Assembly: GCA_003246765.1 (NCBI GenBank)
Contig: QKDA01000013.1
Coordinates: forward strand, 27,490 to 91,489
DNA: 64,000 nucleotides
Source of the DNA: Spirochaetales bacterium
Lineage (GTDB): Bacteria > Spirochaetota > Spirochaetia > Treponematales > Treponemataceae
Reading direction: 5' to 3'
Shown here: positions 21,337 to 31,757 of the stretch, in pieces
Position numbering within the stretch: the stretch's first letter is position 1
How the letters are laid out: every line of letters begins with the position of its first letter
Notes under the pieces: generated by a model
The model's input: only the letters and a program-made list of their open reading frames with translations
What the model was told of the DNA's origin: nothing
Database searches by the model: none
Position numbers and translations under genes: made by a program

Positions 21337-22587
21337 TTAACCCTTTGTTTTATAGCTACATATAGCAGATAAAAAAATCGAGTCTAATCTTTCGGTAAAT
21401 GCTTTTCGTCCATATCTAGAAACAACAACATTTCTAATATAATCGGAATCAAAAATAATGTTACCAAGAATAAGTTCCCTCAGTTCCATTGCAATTGAAG
21501 AAAAATCACGAAGATTAAATATTCTACCGCATTGATTGTCAATATAATCTTCTACACCACCAGCTCTTGTCGAAAAAACAGGAACTCCACAAGCTGATGC
21601 TTCTAGTGCTGATACAGGTAATCCTTCCTGAATCGATGTCATAACAAAAACATCTGCTCTTTGGTAATATTCAACAATTTTCTCACGACTTAATGAAGGG
21701 ATAAGATCACAGTACTGTTCTAATTCATACATTTTAATAAGATCGTGAATGCTATTCTCACTATCTGACCAATTATCTTTTCTTTGGTTCGGGTCATATC
21801 CAATAATAGTTACATTAAACTCAGTATCTACAATTTTCTTTAATTCCCCAATAGCATGAAAAAAAGTAGGGTAATCCTTGTAGAAATTATTCGCTGCAAC
21901 AATTAATATATTAAATGGAGTTTTCCTGGTCTTCTGTGATGGAAAAAATTTTTTTTCATCAACGAAATTTCCAATTATAATTGGATCGCATTTTATACCC
22001 TGCATTAAAACCTGACGTGCTTTGTCATAACTAACAACACAAAACTTATCACAACTCTCTATAGCTTCTTTTACTTCATCCGATATCAGAGTGTTTACCA
22101 TAGGAAAGGGAACATGCTCTGCTAGCACCAAGGGGACCTTAGCCTGTAGCGCTATTTGCCGCGCGATAGCTGCATTAACTTGCGCAGTCATTGCATAAAT
22201 TATATCAGGACTGAATTGAATTGAATTTGATAAGTAACCTAATAATTCATTAATAGTAGTTACTAATAATTTGTTCTCTATAATCGAAAATTTACGTTTT
22301 AGAATTTTTTTAATCAACCGAATTACTCGAGTTTTTTTTAGTTCACTTCCAGTGCAAATTACTTCAGAAAAAGACGGGCTCAAAGAAATGGTTTTGAAGG
22401 AAACTGTTTTTTTTGTAATAAATCTAAATAGTAGTTTGATAAGAGAGACACCTTCTTGATAAAAAAGAACTACACAGTGATCATATAATTCACTCATAAT
22501 CAATGCTTGCTCTTTAAAAAAAGAACCGTTTATTGGATTTGTCTCAGTTGGGTACCATGAAGGCAACATAAGTACTTTTTTTTTCAT
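21337..22587 (-). CDS. Glycosyltransferase family 4
   Basis: 416 aa; MKKKVLMLPSWYPTETNPINGSFFKEQA, SIQEGLPVSALEASACGVPVFSTRAGG. Confidence 0.9.
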   Translation of the reverse strand: MKKKVLMLPSWYPTETNPINGSFFKEQALIMSELYDHCVVLFYQEGVSLIKLLFRFITKKTVSFKTISLSPSFSEVICTGSELKKTRVIRLIKKILKRKFSIIENKLLVTTINELLGYLSNSIQFSPDIIYAMTAQVNAAIARQIALQAKVPLVLAEHVPFPMVNTLISDEVKEAIESCDKFCVVSYDKARQVLMQGIKCDPIIIGNFVDEKKFFPSQKTRKTPFNILIVAANNFYKDYPTFFHAIGELKKIVDTEFNVTIIGYDPNQRKDNWSDSENSIHDLIKMYELEQYCDLIPSLSREKIVEYYQRADVFVMTSIQEGLPVSALEASACGVPVFSTRAGGVEDYIDNQCGRIFNLRDFSSIAMELRELILGNIIFDSDYIRNVVVSRYGRKAFTERLDSIFLSAICSYKTKG

Positions 22588-22655
22588 TTATATATTCCTG
22601 TAAGTTTTTTGAATCGTATTTACAAAAATATGGATTATTATCGTTAACTAAATGA

Positions 22656-23732
22656 TTAAATATCCAAAAATAAAACACGTTCAACGATCTGATCCATATT
22701 ATAATATTTATATTCCGCAAGCCTGCCAATAAAAAACACATTATTTGGTATCATTTTAGTATATTCCTTGTATAGAATTTGATTGGAAGCATTTGGTACT
22801 GTATAGAATGGCTCGCCTTCTGAGGAAGAAAACTCTCGTGCGATTGTTGTTTGAAGAATTTTTTGTCCTGTTAACCATTTATACTCAGTTATCCGTGTAA
22901 AATCATAATCATTGGGATAGTTTACTGTACCCACTTTTTGAAAATACTCTCTATCGAAAAAAGTCTCATACTCAAATTTAACTGATCTATAACCTAAATT
23001 TCCTAATGAATAATCAAAATATTCATCAATACTACCGGTATAGAACAATTTACCATAACTAAGATCTGGTTTTATATTTGACCATTCTGTATTAAGTAAT
23101 AAATGAATATTTTTATGTTCTAAGATTTTTGAAAGTAGCTTAGTATACCCAAGCGTTGGCAAACCTTGGTATCTATCCGAAAAATACCTTGTGTCTCTAT
23201 TATGACGAACAGGTATTCTGCTTATAACAGAAGCATCTAATTGATTTGCATCAAGATTCCATTGCTTAAAAGTATAATTTTTAAAAAACTTCTCAAATAA
23301 ATCTCTACCAAGCTTACTTAATACAACATCCTCAGAATTTTTAATTAATAAATCTTTTAATCTCCTTTCATCCAACCAACTTTCTAATTCAAAAGTTGAA
23401 AGATTCAGATTATATAGTGAATTAATTGTTTCAATCGAAATTGGCATTGGTACATAAAATCCATCAACATAGGATAACACCCTATGTTGATAATTATTCC
23501 ATTCAGTAAACCTAGACAACCAATTCCAAACTAATTTATTATTCGTATGAAAGATATGTGGACCATATTTATGTATTAATACTCCATGCTCATTATATTC
23601 ATCATAAGCATGTCCAGCTATATGCATTTTTTTATCAATAACAAGTACAGATTCATTTTTTTCTTCAGCAATTCGACGAGCGATACAGGCACCAGCAAAG
23701 CCTGCACCAACTACAACATTCTGAATCTTCAT
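22656..23732 (-). CDS. glf: UDP-galactopyranose mutase
   Basis: 358 aa; VVGAGFAGACIARRIAEE, HIAGHAYDEYNEHGVLIHKYGPHIFHTNNKLVWNWLSRF. Confidence 0.95.
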   Translation of the reverse strand: MKIQNVVVGAGFAGACIARRIAEEKNESVLVIDKKMHIAGHAYDEYNEHGVLIHKYGPHIFHTNNKLVWNWLSRFTEWNNYQHRVLSYVDGFYVPMPISIETINSLYNLNLSTFELESWLDERRLKDLLIKNSEDVVLSKLGRDLFEKFFKNYTFKQWNLDANQLDASVISRIPVRHNRDTRYFSDRYQGLPTLGYTKLLSKILEHKNIHLLLNTEWSNIKPDLSYGKLFYTGSIDEYFDYSLGNLGYRSVKFEYETFFDREYFQKVGTVNYPNDYDFTRITEYKWLTGQKILQTTIAREFSSSEGEPFYTVPNASNQILYKEYTKMIPNNVFFIGRLAEYKYYNMDQIVERVLFLDI

Positions 23733-24757
23733 AAACGCACTCCAAATAAAATGTGTGATATGATCACATGACGGAATTTACGAGCAATAGATCTTTTAAT
23801 CCGATATAAATACATAATAATGCGATTTTCAGTCAACTCTTGAATTTCACGTATAAAAGAAGACGAAGAAACCAGATGGTTAAATAAACCCGGCTGTAAA
23901 GTCCTAATCTTCGAAATAAAAGAACCGATGTCTTTATTTTCTACTTGATTGTTTTTTAGTAACTTTATATGTGTTAATATCAGACTTTCTAGTAATAAAT
24001 AACAAGGCAGATGATAAGGTACCGGAAGTTTCTGAATGTCGGGGTAATACTCAACCAATCTATTAATAACACGTTCATGATCTGGGAAGTATTTCGGTAA
24101 ACTTGTAACGCCAATACTTTGATCTGGTCGTCCAATAAAATATCGATAGACATTTAGCTCATAATAGATGTAATTTTTTATATATGGTATTGGAATATAG
24201 TTATATTCCATATCTACATAAAAGGTATTTTCTTGTAGCCTCAAAGGTATCTGCTGTAATAATTCGGTTAAATATACTCTTGCATGCATACTTGGAATAA
24301 AAACTAGTTCTTGATTTCCTGAATAGATTTCATTCGGATAAAGAAATTTTCTATAATCGATAATGTTTTTCGTATTATTATATGCATTCTCATAAACAAA
24401 ATTAGTTATTACCAAATCTACAGTTACTTCTCTTAAATACTCCACTAATTTATTGAAAGCCTGTACATCCACCCAATCATCACCATCAATTACTTTAAAG
24501 TATTTCCCTTTTGCAAGTTCCAATGCTTTATTTATGGTTGACCCATGCCCGCCATTTTCCTTTCGATGGAAACGTACAATATCTGGAAATCTATTTTGGT
24601 AAGCGTTTCCAATATTCGTAGTACCATCTGTGGATCCATCATCAACAATAATTATTTCCATCTCTCCAAGATATTTTGAGCTAATGAGTGAATCGATGCA
24701 ACGATTGAGATACTTCTCAATATTAAAAGCAGGTATTGCAATAGTTAATAATTTCAT
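23729..24757 (-). CDS. Glycosyltransferase family 2
   Basis: 342 aa; LTIAIPAFNIEKYLNRCIDSLI, IIVDDGSTDGT, KVIDGDDWVD. Confidence 0.92.
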   Translation of the reverse strand: MKLLTIAIPAFNIEKYLNRCIDSLISSKYLGEMEIIIVDDGSTDGTTNIGNAYQNRFPDIVRFHRKENGGHGSTINKALELAKGKYFKVIDGDDWVDVQAFNKLVEYLREVTVDLVITNFVYENAYNNTKNIIDYRKFLYPNEIYSGNQELVFIPSMHARVYLTELLQQIPLRLQENTFYVDMEYNYIPIPYIKNYIYYELNVYRYFIGRPDQSIGVTSLPKYFPDHERVINRLVEYYPDIQKLPVPYHLPCYLLLESLILTHIKLLKNNQVENKDIGSFISKIRTLQPGLFNHLVSSSSFIREIQELTENRIIMYLYRIKRSIARKFRHVIISHILFGVRL

Positions 24758-24853
24758 GTAGATATAACCTCAATAATAATTCATCGAATAGATTTCTTTT
24801 TTTGAAATATATCAATTTATTAGATTATGTGTTTTTTGATTCACAAATAAACG

Positions 24854-26113
24854 TTAGAGCGTACTACTTAACCCTTTTAATAAAATAGCACCTTGTCCCT
24901 GACTTTGAGAAAAGCGAAATTTTGCTGGTCCGATATCATCTTCGCAAACATCAAAATAAAGTGCTTTCATACAGTAATCGAGAAATTCAATCCCAGTATT
25001 TGCAATACTAAGATCAATATAATACCTTCCTATACCGAGTACAGGAAGATCAACTTCAATTAAAAACCTGCTGCCCCCAATTTGAATTTGGTGCTCTAAC
25101 TTTTGACTCATGCCAATAGGACAAGACGCAATTTCAAGTCCATCCGAATTCCGGAGAACAACTTCAAAAGATGCTTGACACTGCCTATCCGATACTACAT
25201 TAAGCTGGATTATCAGTTTACCAAGATTATTATATGTAGTCTCAGGGATTTCATACATCCCCAACCAAGCCGATTCTATCATAACACTTTGTTGTTTATT
25301 ACTTTTATATTTATTATCAATAGAAGTTGTGGTTTGTCCATAATATCGAGTAATAATGCTACTGATTTCTTCTACGGCCTCAATTCGCCCTTTTTGCAAA
25401 TATATTCCTGAAGAGCACAACTCCTTAACTGCGCTCATATTATGACTAACAAATAAGACGGTTCTTCCTTGGTTTGTACTAATCTCTTTCATTTTACTCA
25501 CAGCCTTCTTTTGAAAGCTTTGATCGCCAACCGCTAAGACTTCATCAGCAATCAAGATACTACTATCCAGATGTGAAGCAACGGCAAAAGCCAATCTGAC
25601 ATACATTCCGCTTGAATATCTTTTGACCGGTGTATCAATATGTTTCTCGATTTCGCTAAAATTTATTATTTCTTCAAGCTTTCTATCGATTTGACGCTTT
25701 TTCATACCAAGTATCGCACCATTCAAGTAAATATTTTCTCGTCCTGTTAGCTCACCATGAAACCCGGTTCCAACTTCCAGAAGACTTGATATTTTTCCCT
25801 TAATATATATTTCACCTTCAGTCGGAGCAGTGACCCTAGAAAGAATTTTTAATAAAGTACTTTTTCCTGCACCATTATGACCAACAATACCGACACGATC
25901 ACCTTGTTTTAATTCAAAGTTCAAATCTTTCAATGCCCAGAAATGATCTTTATCACCTGCATATTTATCTGATCCAATTTTAGAATTTGGATCTTCCTTC
26001 CCATTTTTTAGCGCGTACCAGGTCTGAATGTCTTTCCAAAGTGTACCATTATTGATTACACCCAGACGATACATTTTCGAAATATGTTCTGCTCTGATTA
26101 CTATGCTATTCAT
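24854..26113 (-). CDS. wzt: ABC-2 polysaccharide exporter ATP-binding protein with Wzt-type C-terminal domain
   Basis: 419 aa; GIVGHNGAGKSTLLKIL Walker A, YSSGMYVRLAFAVA, LIADEVLAVGD; ~170 aa C-terminal extension. Confidence 0.92.
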   Translation of the reverse strand: MNSIVIRAEHISKMYRLGVINNGTLWKDIQTWYALKNGKEDPNSKIGSDKYAGDKDHFWALKDLNFELKQGDRVGIVGHNGAGKSTLLKILSRVTAPTEGEIYIKGKISSLLEVGTGFHGELTGRENIYLNGAILGMKKRQIDRKLEEIINFSEIEKHIDTPVKRYSSGMYVRLAFAVASHLDSSILIADEVLAVGDQSFQKKAVSKMKEISTNQGRTVLFVSHNMSAVKELCSSGIYLQKGRIEAVEEISSIITRYYGQTTTSIDNKYKSNKQQSVMIESAWLGMYEIPETTYNNLGKLIIQLNVVSDRQCQASFEVVLRNSDGLEIASCPIGMSQKLEHQIQIGGSRFLIEVDLPVLGIGRYYIDLSIANTGIEFLDYCMKALYFDVCEDDIGPAKFRFSQSQGQGAILLKGLSSTL

Positions 26114-26131
26114 GTTTTTATGTCTTTTTCC

Positions 26132-26977
26132 TTAAACTACATCGATAAAATTTCTTTCATTTTGATTGAACATTAATAGGCCAACAATAAAAAATAACAT
26201 TGTCAATCCAATACTATTAGCAACCATTATTGTTGACACATGCCCAGCCCCAAAAAACCAAATTCTGAAAAGCTCTATTGGTACACTTACCGGATTAACA
26301 TAATTTACCCATGAAAACTCAATAGGAATCTGCGACATTGGATAAACTACAGGGGTAGCATACATAGCAAGTTGCAATGCAAAACTAATCAGGTGTTTCA
26401 AATCTCTATATTTCGTCGTCAACGACGAAATGATCATTCCAACACCTGTTCCAAGCATTGATAACCAAATAAAAAGAATAGGAAAAAGAATAAGTTCTAG
26501 CGCAGGCGTCAAAGAATTACTCGTGATAAGGTAATAGATATAAAAAAGCATTAACATAATAAACTGAACGAGAATTTTTGTCATATTGCTAAAAACATTG
26601 CTTATTGGAACGGTGAATCGTGGGAAATAAACTTTGCCGAATAAATTAGAATTATTAATAAATATATTACTAGCATCGTTGAAGCATCCAGCAAAAAAAG
26701 TCCATAGCATCGAACCCGAATAATAAAACAGAAGAAATGGTATACCGTCAGTTCCGATTTTTGCTAAATTCCCAAATACAAATGTATACATCATTGTAGA
26801 AAACAATGGATTTATAATTAACCATAGCGGTCCAAGTATTGTTTGCTTATATTGGGTTGTAAAGTCCCGTTTCACAAATAACCATACTAGATCTCTATAC
26901 TGAATTAACTCTCGAATGCGTAAGTCTAAAAGTTTTCTTTTAGAGGTGATCACCAAATCCCATTTCGTATCTGTCAT
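26132..26977 (-). CDS. wzm: ABC-2 polysaccharide export permease
   Basis: 281 aa; YRDLVWLFVKRDFTTQYKQTILGPLWLIINPL. Confidence 0.93.
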   Translation of the reverse strand: MTDTKWDLVITSKRKLLDLRIRELIQYRDLVWLFVKRDFTTQYKQTILGPLWLIINPLFSTMMYTFVFGNLAKIGTDGIPFLLFYYSGSMLWTFFAGCFNDASNIFINNSNLFGKVYFPRFTVPISNVFSNMTKILVQFIMLMLFYIYYLITSNSLTPALELILFPILFIWLSMLGTGVGMIISSLTTKYRDLKHLISFALQLAMYATPVVYPMSQIPIEFSWVNYVNPVSVPIELFRIWFFGAGHVSTIMVANSIGLTMLFFIVGLLMFNQNERNFIDVV

Positions 26978-26996
26978 TTATTTGCCTTTGGAAAAG

Positions 26997-28754
26997 TTAA
27001 ATTTGTATAATTAAACCAATTGTTGCTAAAACATTAATCAAAATAGAACTATGAGCATTTATCATATCCGGATTGTAAAGTGCATTATGAATGTCAAATA
27101 GTTCAACTTTACCTCGAAGGGATATTACATCCGTGAGTAAAAACAAAGTTTCAAAAGATAATCCATAAACAGCTTTAAACTTGTATTCGTTAAAACGTTT
27201 AATTTTGCCATTACCATTGTTATCAGTATTGATCTCTTCCCCAAAATTCATAAACCAAATGTAATCATTGTCAATATTTTGCCGAGAAAAATCGACTTTC
27301 ACCAAACCCCAACTTGGTTTTATATTAACTGCTAGCGATTGAGCATTACCACCGGTTCCCATACCAGCACCAAGCCATTGACCACCATTTGTGTAACCTT
27401 GCTTTACTTGATGATGTGCATAAAAAGTAGTATTCCAGAGAAATTCATAATCTCTTGATGATTCAAGTTGTGAAAATTCAATATTTAAGGTACTAGGAAT
27501 TCCTAGAAGTGAGATATTCTTTGACAACCCCCAATTATAAGCCTGAGCATGGAAGGGATATCTTATGAGCAAATCAACAGGACTACTAAAGTCATTCTTT
27601 GACCACTCCAAATACACTAGAAAACCATATTGAGGAATTAAATATGATATAGTTAATGAAAATCGCTGATCCCTTTCATCGCTCCCGGCTGATTCATCAA
27701 TAAAAGGCCACAGAAGTGTAAAAATACCTACATAATCCATAGCATCCCATTTACTCAACATCGTTCGATGAAGCCCGAAGGTTAAGTTCTTCGCAAAGGG
27801 AGGCGCGTAGGAAAAGGTCACACCCGTCAACAAATTATGGTCATTGGATGAATCATTATCGAACCAATCTGATTCAGATAAATATCCCCAAAATGCGCGA
27901 GTTTCAAAGAGCCCTAAATCCCACCCCAACCACGGCAGGATAACTTCCGTCTTCCTCAAACCAATATCCGCTTTGGGGAAGGGCGGGGCGTTGTTCGACA
28001 TGAGGATCGGGTTGATTTTCGCGGGGCCGAGCCAGATAGCCTGAGTACCAAAGCCAGCGGTTAGGGTTTTCCAGGAAAGGCGGATCTCGCTGTCGCCCCA
28101 GCTGAAGCCGCCGAAGGGATCGTCGCCGAAGCGCTGGGGGGCGTCGATATACTTTATACCGTAGTAACCGTACTCGGAGGCTTTCCCTGCGTATATGCCG
28201 TCTGATTCAGTCTCCGAATATGCAGGGGCCACGAAATCATACGGCAGGTTCTGAGAACCGTGGACCACGGGCTTGAAGGTGAGCTCTAACTTGGCGTCGC
28301 CAAAGGTGAGCTCCCCCCGGGCGCCCGCGGAGAGGCTCGCGTTGAAACCCCGTCCCTGCCAGAGGACGCCGTCGTTTTGACCGTAGGGAGCGGCGCTGTT
28401 GTAGGAAGTGAAAAGCTCGGGCCCGTAAACGCGGAAGGCGAAGCTATCGCTCACCCGTCTCATCGACCCCAGATTATTGCCTGCCCAGGGGTGATCGCCT
28501 AGATCTGAGGTGTCCCAAACGGAATCGGAAAGGGTTCGGTAGTTGAGATAGGGCCTTTCGAGGGAGCCGTTCAGGGCGAGAAATTCGTAGTAGTTTTCTT
28601 CCGTCGAGAGGAGGGACACCTGGGCCGAAATAATTCCCGCCCCGCAGGCAAGCAGGACGATGGGGAGAAGGATGCCGCGAAATCCGGCTAGGGACAGACT
28701 TAAGCCAAATATCGAAGGGGCCGGACTTTTGACGTGAGGGGACAATAAAACCAT
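26997..28754 (-). CDS. Wzi-like capsule assembly outer-membrane protein
   Basis: 585 aa; signal-like N-term, beta-rich, WLGPAKINPILMSNNAPPFPKADIGLRKTEV typical of the family. Confidence 0.8.
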   Translation of the reverse strand: MVLLSPHVKSPAPSIFGLSLSLAGFRGILLPIVLLACGAGIISAQVSLLSTEENYYEFLALNGSLERPYLNYRTLSDSVWDTSDLGDHPWAGNNLGSMRRVSDSFAFRVYGPELFTSYNSAAPYGQNDGVLWQGRGFNASLSAGARGELTFGDAKLELTFKPVVHGSQNLPYDFVAPAYSETESDGIYAGKASEYGYYGIKYIDAPQRFGDDPFGGFSWGDSEIRLSWKTLTAGFGTQAIWLGPAKINPILMSNNAPPFPKADIGLRKTEVILPWLGWDLGLFETRAFWGYLSESDWFDNDSSNDHNLLTGVTFSYAPPFAKNLTFGLHRTMLSKWDAMDYVGIFTLLWPFIDESAGSDERDQRFSLTISYLIPQYGFLVYLEWSKNDFSSPVDLLIRYPFHAQAYNWGLSKNISLLGIPSTLNIEFSQLESSRDYEFLWNTTFYAHHQVKQGYTNGGQWLGAGMGTGGNAQSLAVNIKPSWGLVKVDFSRQNIDNDYIWFMNFGEEINTDNNGNGKIKRFNEYKFKAVYGLSFETLFLLTDVISLRGKVELFDIHNALYNPDMINAHSSILINVLATIGLIIQI

Positions 28755-28757
28755 CCT

Positions 28758-29378
28758 TTACTTAGCGACCTTCGTTTCGATCGCGCCGCCAAAACCCGCG
28801 AAGAGGGAGCCTATCACCTCCGCGGCGCGGTCGTCCGCTTCCTTGAGGAAGCCCGTGGCCTCAAGCTCCGAGGCTACCTTGTCGCGGAAGGCCGAGATCT
28901 CCTGAATCTTCAAATCCGTGGAGATGGGCACGAAAAGATTCCGCTTGAGATCCCAGATCCTGATGCTGCTCACGTCGACTTCGTTGGACACGATCGACGA
29001 GGGGGGCAGGGCGATCCGTACCGTATCGGAGGCTCGGTCCCAAACCGCGTGAACCCCGGAGACGTCGGCGATGCCCGCCTTGACGACCCCCGAGAACCTC
29101 ACCAGGGAGGAACTCGTTCCCCCGATGAGGAATTTGCGGTTGAGTTCCATCACGTCGGTGTAGCGGTATTCCAAGACGGACAACTCCGCGATTCTCTCGA
29201 CCACCGTAGAGGCGAGGTTGTCGAAGGCCTCCCGGCGCCGTTTTTCCTCCGCTGCCCGGGCGGCGCGGCCCGCGGCGAACCAGGTAAAACCCAGGACCGC
29301 GAGAGCCAGGGCCAAAGCGAACGCCGCCCTGAGGGTCAAGGTTTTAAGTCCTACCGGCTTTGCCCGCGGTTTCGCCAT
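28758..29378 (-). CDS. DUF4230-like single-TM protein
   Basis: 206 aa; N-terminal TM; VVKAGIADVSGVHAVWDRASDTVRIALPPSSIVSNEVD. Confidence 0.55.
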   Translation of the reverse strand: MAKPRAKPVGLKTLTLRAAFALALALAVLGFTWFAAGRAARAAEEKRRREAFDNLASTVVERIAELSVLEYRYTDVMELNRKFLIGGTSSSLVRFSGVVKAGIADVSGVHAVWDRASDTVRIALPPSSIVSNEVDVSSIRIWDLKRNLFVPISTDLKIQEISAFRDKVASELEATGFLKEADDRAAEVIGSLFAGFGGAIETKVAK

Positions 29379-29382
29379 CGGC

Positions 29383-30723
29383 TTACTGGCCCACCGCGAA
29401 GTAGAGGAATCCCGCCGCCTCGACGTCGGCGCGGCGGTACACGTTGCGGAGGTCGAAGAAGACCGGCTTCGTGACGGTTGACTTGACCCGCGCGAGGTCC
29501 AGGTTGCGGTACTGGTTCCACTCGGTCATGAGCACCACAGCGTCGGAGCCTTTCATGGCGTCCCACTCGTCGTCGCAAAAGGCGACCGAATCCTTCACGG
29601 CCTCGAGGCGCCAGGAGGCTTCCTTCACCGCGGCGGGATCGCAGGCGCGGATCTTGGCTCCCTTGGCGGCAAGGCCCTCTATGATGGTGATTGCCGGGGC
29701 CTCACGCATGTCGTCGGTATTGGGCTTGAAGGCGAGGCCGAGAACCGCGAAGGTCTTTCCCTTGAGGCTTCCCGCGCCGCCCATGCCAGACTCGATCTTG
29801 TCCACCATCTTGAGCTTCTGCCTCTCGTTCACGTCGATGGTGGTTTCCACGATAGAAAGGGGAGAGCCGTGGTCGCGGCCGATGCGGGCCATGGCCTGGG
29901 TATCCTTCGGGAAGCAGCTTCCGCCGTAACCGGGGCCGGGGTGAAGGAATTTCCCGCCGATGCGTCCGTCCCGCCCCATGGCCTTGGCCACGTCCTGCAC
30001 GTTGGCCCCGACCTTTTCGCAGAGGTTCGCCACCTCGTTGATGAAGGTGATCTTCACCGCCAGGAAGGCGTTGGAGGCGTACTTGATCATCTCGGCGGTC
30101 TCGACGTTAGTCTCGATGTAGGGGGTCTCGCCGATGTACAGGGCCCGGTACACGTCCTTCATGAGGCCCTTCGCGCGGTCGCTCTCGGCGCCGATGACCA
30201 CCCGGTCGGGGTGGGTGAAATCCTGAACCGCGGAGCCTTCCCGGAGGAACTCGGGATTGGAGACCACGTCGAAACCGTAGCCCGCCGCCTCGCCGCCCCG
30301 TTTGGCAAGCTCCTCGGCGATCCAGGCTTTGACCTTGCGCCCGGTTCCTACGGGAACCGTGCTCTTGTCCACGATAACCTTGTAGCCGTTCATGGCTCGG
30401 GCCACTTCCCGGGCCACCGCCTCCACGTACTTGAGGTCCGCGCTCCCGTCGTCCGCCGGGGGGGTGCCTACGGCAATGAAGACTACGTCGCTCTTTCGGA
30501 CCGCGTCGGCCATGTCGGTGCTGAATGAAAGCCTGCCGGAGGCTACGTTGCGGATTACCACGTCGTCGAGGCCGGGCTCATAGATGGGAATGCCCCCCTT
30601 ACGGAGGGTCTCGATCTTCGCGGCGTTGTTGTCCACGCATACGACGGTGTTGCCGAAATCGGCGAGGCAGGCCCCGGAAACGAGGCCGACGTAGCCGGTG
30701 CCGGCTACAGCGATTGTTGCCAT
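29383..30723 (-). CDS. UDP-glucose 6-dehydrogenase
   Basis: AVAGTGYVGLVSGACLADFGNTVVCVD, FLHPGPGYGGSCFPKDTQA; start trimmed to MATIAV. Confidence 0.95.
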   Translation of the reverse strand: MATIAVAGTGYVGLVSGACLADFGNTVVCVDNNAAKIETLRKGGIPIYEPGLDDVVIRNVASGRLSFSTDMADAVRKSDVVFIAVGTPPADDGSADLKYVEAVAREVARAMNGYKVIVDKSTVPVGTGRKVKAWIAEELAKRGGEAAGYGFDVVSNPEFLREGSAVQDFTHPDRVVIGAESDRAKGLMKDVYRALYIGETPYIETNVETAEMIKYASNAFLAVKITFINEVANLCEKVGANVQDVAKAMGRDGRIGGKFLHPGPGYGGSCFPKDTQAMARIGRDHGSPLSIVETTIDVNERQKLKMVDKIESGMGGAGSLKGKTFAVLGLAFKPNTDDMREAPAITIIEGLAAKGAKIRACDPAAVKEASWRLEAVKDSVAFCDDEWDAMKGSDAVVLMTEWNQYRNLDLARVKSTVTKPVFFDLRNVYRRADVEAAGFLYFAVGQ

Positions 30724-31757
30724 AGTTTTTTCTCCTTGTACCATTGGGTGAATTCGCGAAGCCCCTCGGAAAGGGGCGTTGAGGGTTTCCAGCCGAAGTC
30801 GCGCTCCAGGGAGACCGTGTCCGCGGCGGTCATATACACGTCCCCTGCCTGCATGGGCAGGAATTTCTTTTTAGCCTCGACCCCGAGGAGACCCTCCAGG
30901 GTCGAGATGAAGGCGTCCAGGCGGACGGGATCGGAATTGCCGATGTTGTAGACCCGGTAAGGCGCGGTGGAGCGGTCGGGGGAGACGGGGCTTCCGGTCC
31001 CGGAAGCCGCCGAGGGAAGGGCGGGACGGTCCGCGATCATGATGACCGCCTTGACCACGTCATCGATATAGGTGAAGTCCCGCATGAGGTCGCCGTGGTT
31101 GTAGATCTCGATTTCCCTTCCGGAGGTGATGGCCTCGGCAAACTTGAAGTAGGCCATGTCGGGCCTTCCCCAGGGGCCGTAGACGGTAAAAAAACGCATC
31201 CCCGTAACGGGCAGGCCGTAGAGGTGGGCATAGGTGTGCGCCATGAGCTCGTTGGCCCGCTTGGTGGCGGCGTAAAGGCTCACGGGGTGGTCCACGGGAT
31301 CGGTTTCCGAAAAGGGTACCTTGGAATTAAGGCCGTAAACGGAAGAACTCGAGGCGTAGGCTAGGTGGGGGATTTTATGGTTCCGGCATTCCTCGAGAAC
31401 GTTGAGAAAGCCGTCCAGGTTGCTCGCGGCGTAGGCCCGGGGGTTGGTGATGCTGTAGCGAACCCCCGCCTGGGCGGCGAGGTGAATGACGCTGTCGAAT
31501 CGGTGGGAAGAAAAGACCGCCGAGACGAGGCCTGAGTCCTCGAGGTTGCCGCGGTAGAATTTCCAGCGGGGTTCCCCGGCCGCCGCTGGAAGCCCTTCGG
31601 CGAGGGCGTTGAGGGACGCGAGGCGGGCCTCCTTGAGGTCTACCCGATAGTAGTCGTTTACTGAGTCGAAGCCGATTACGGTATGGCCTTCCCTGAGCAA
31701 ACGGCTTGCCACGTGAAATCCGATAAAGCCCGCCGTGCCGGTGACGAGGTAGGTCAT
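30705..31757 (-). CDS. UDP-glucuronate 4-epimerase-like SDR
   Basis: 350 aa; YLVTGTAGFIGFHVASRLL, SVYGLNSKVPFSETDPVDHPVSLYAATKRANELMAHTY. Confidence 0.92.
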   Translation of the reverse strand: MTYLVTGTAGFIGFHVASRLLREGHTVIGFDSVNDYYRVDLKEARLASLNALAEGLPAAAGEPRWKFYRGNLEDSGLVSAVFSSHRFDSVIHLAAQAGVRYSITNPRAYAASNLDGFLNVLEECRNHKIPHLAYASSSSVYGLNSKVPFSETDPVDHPVSLYAATKRANELMAHTYAHLYGLPVTGMRFFTVYGPWGRPDMAYFKFAEAITSGREIEIYNHGDLMRDFTYIDDVVKAVIMIADRPALPSAASGTGSPVSPDRSTAPYRVYNIGNSDPVRLDAFISTLEGLLGVEAKKKFLPMQAGDVYMTAADTVSLERDFGWKPSTPLSEGLREFTQWYKEKKLWQQSL

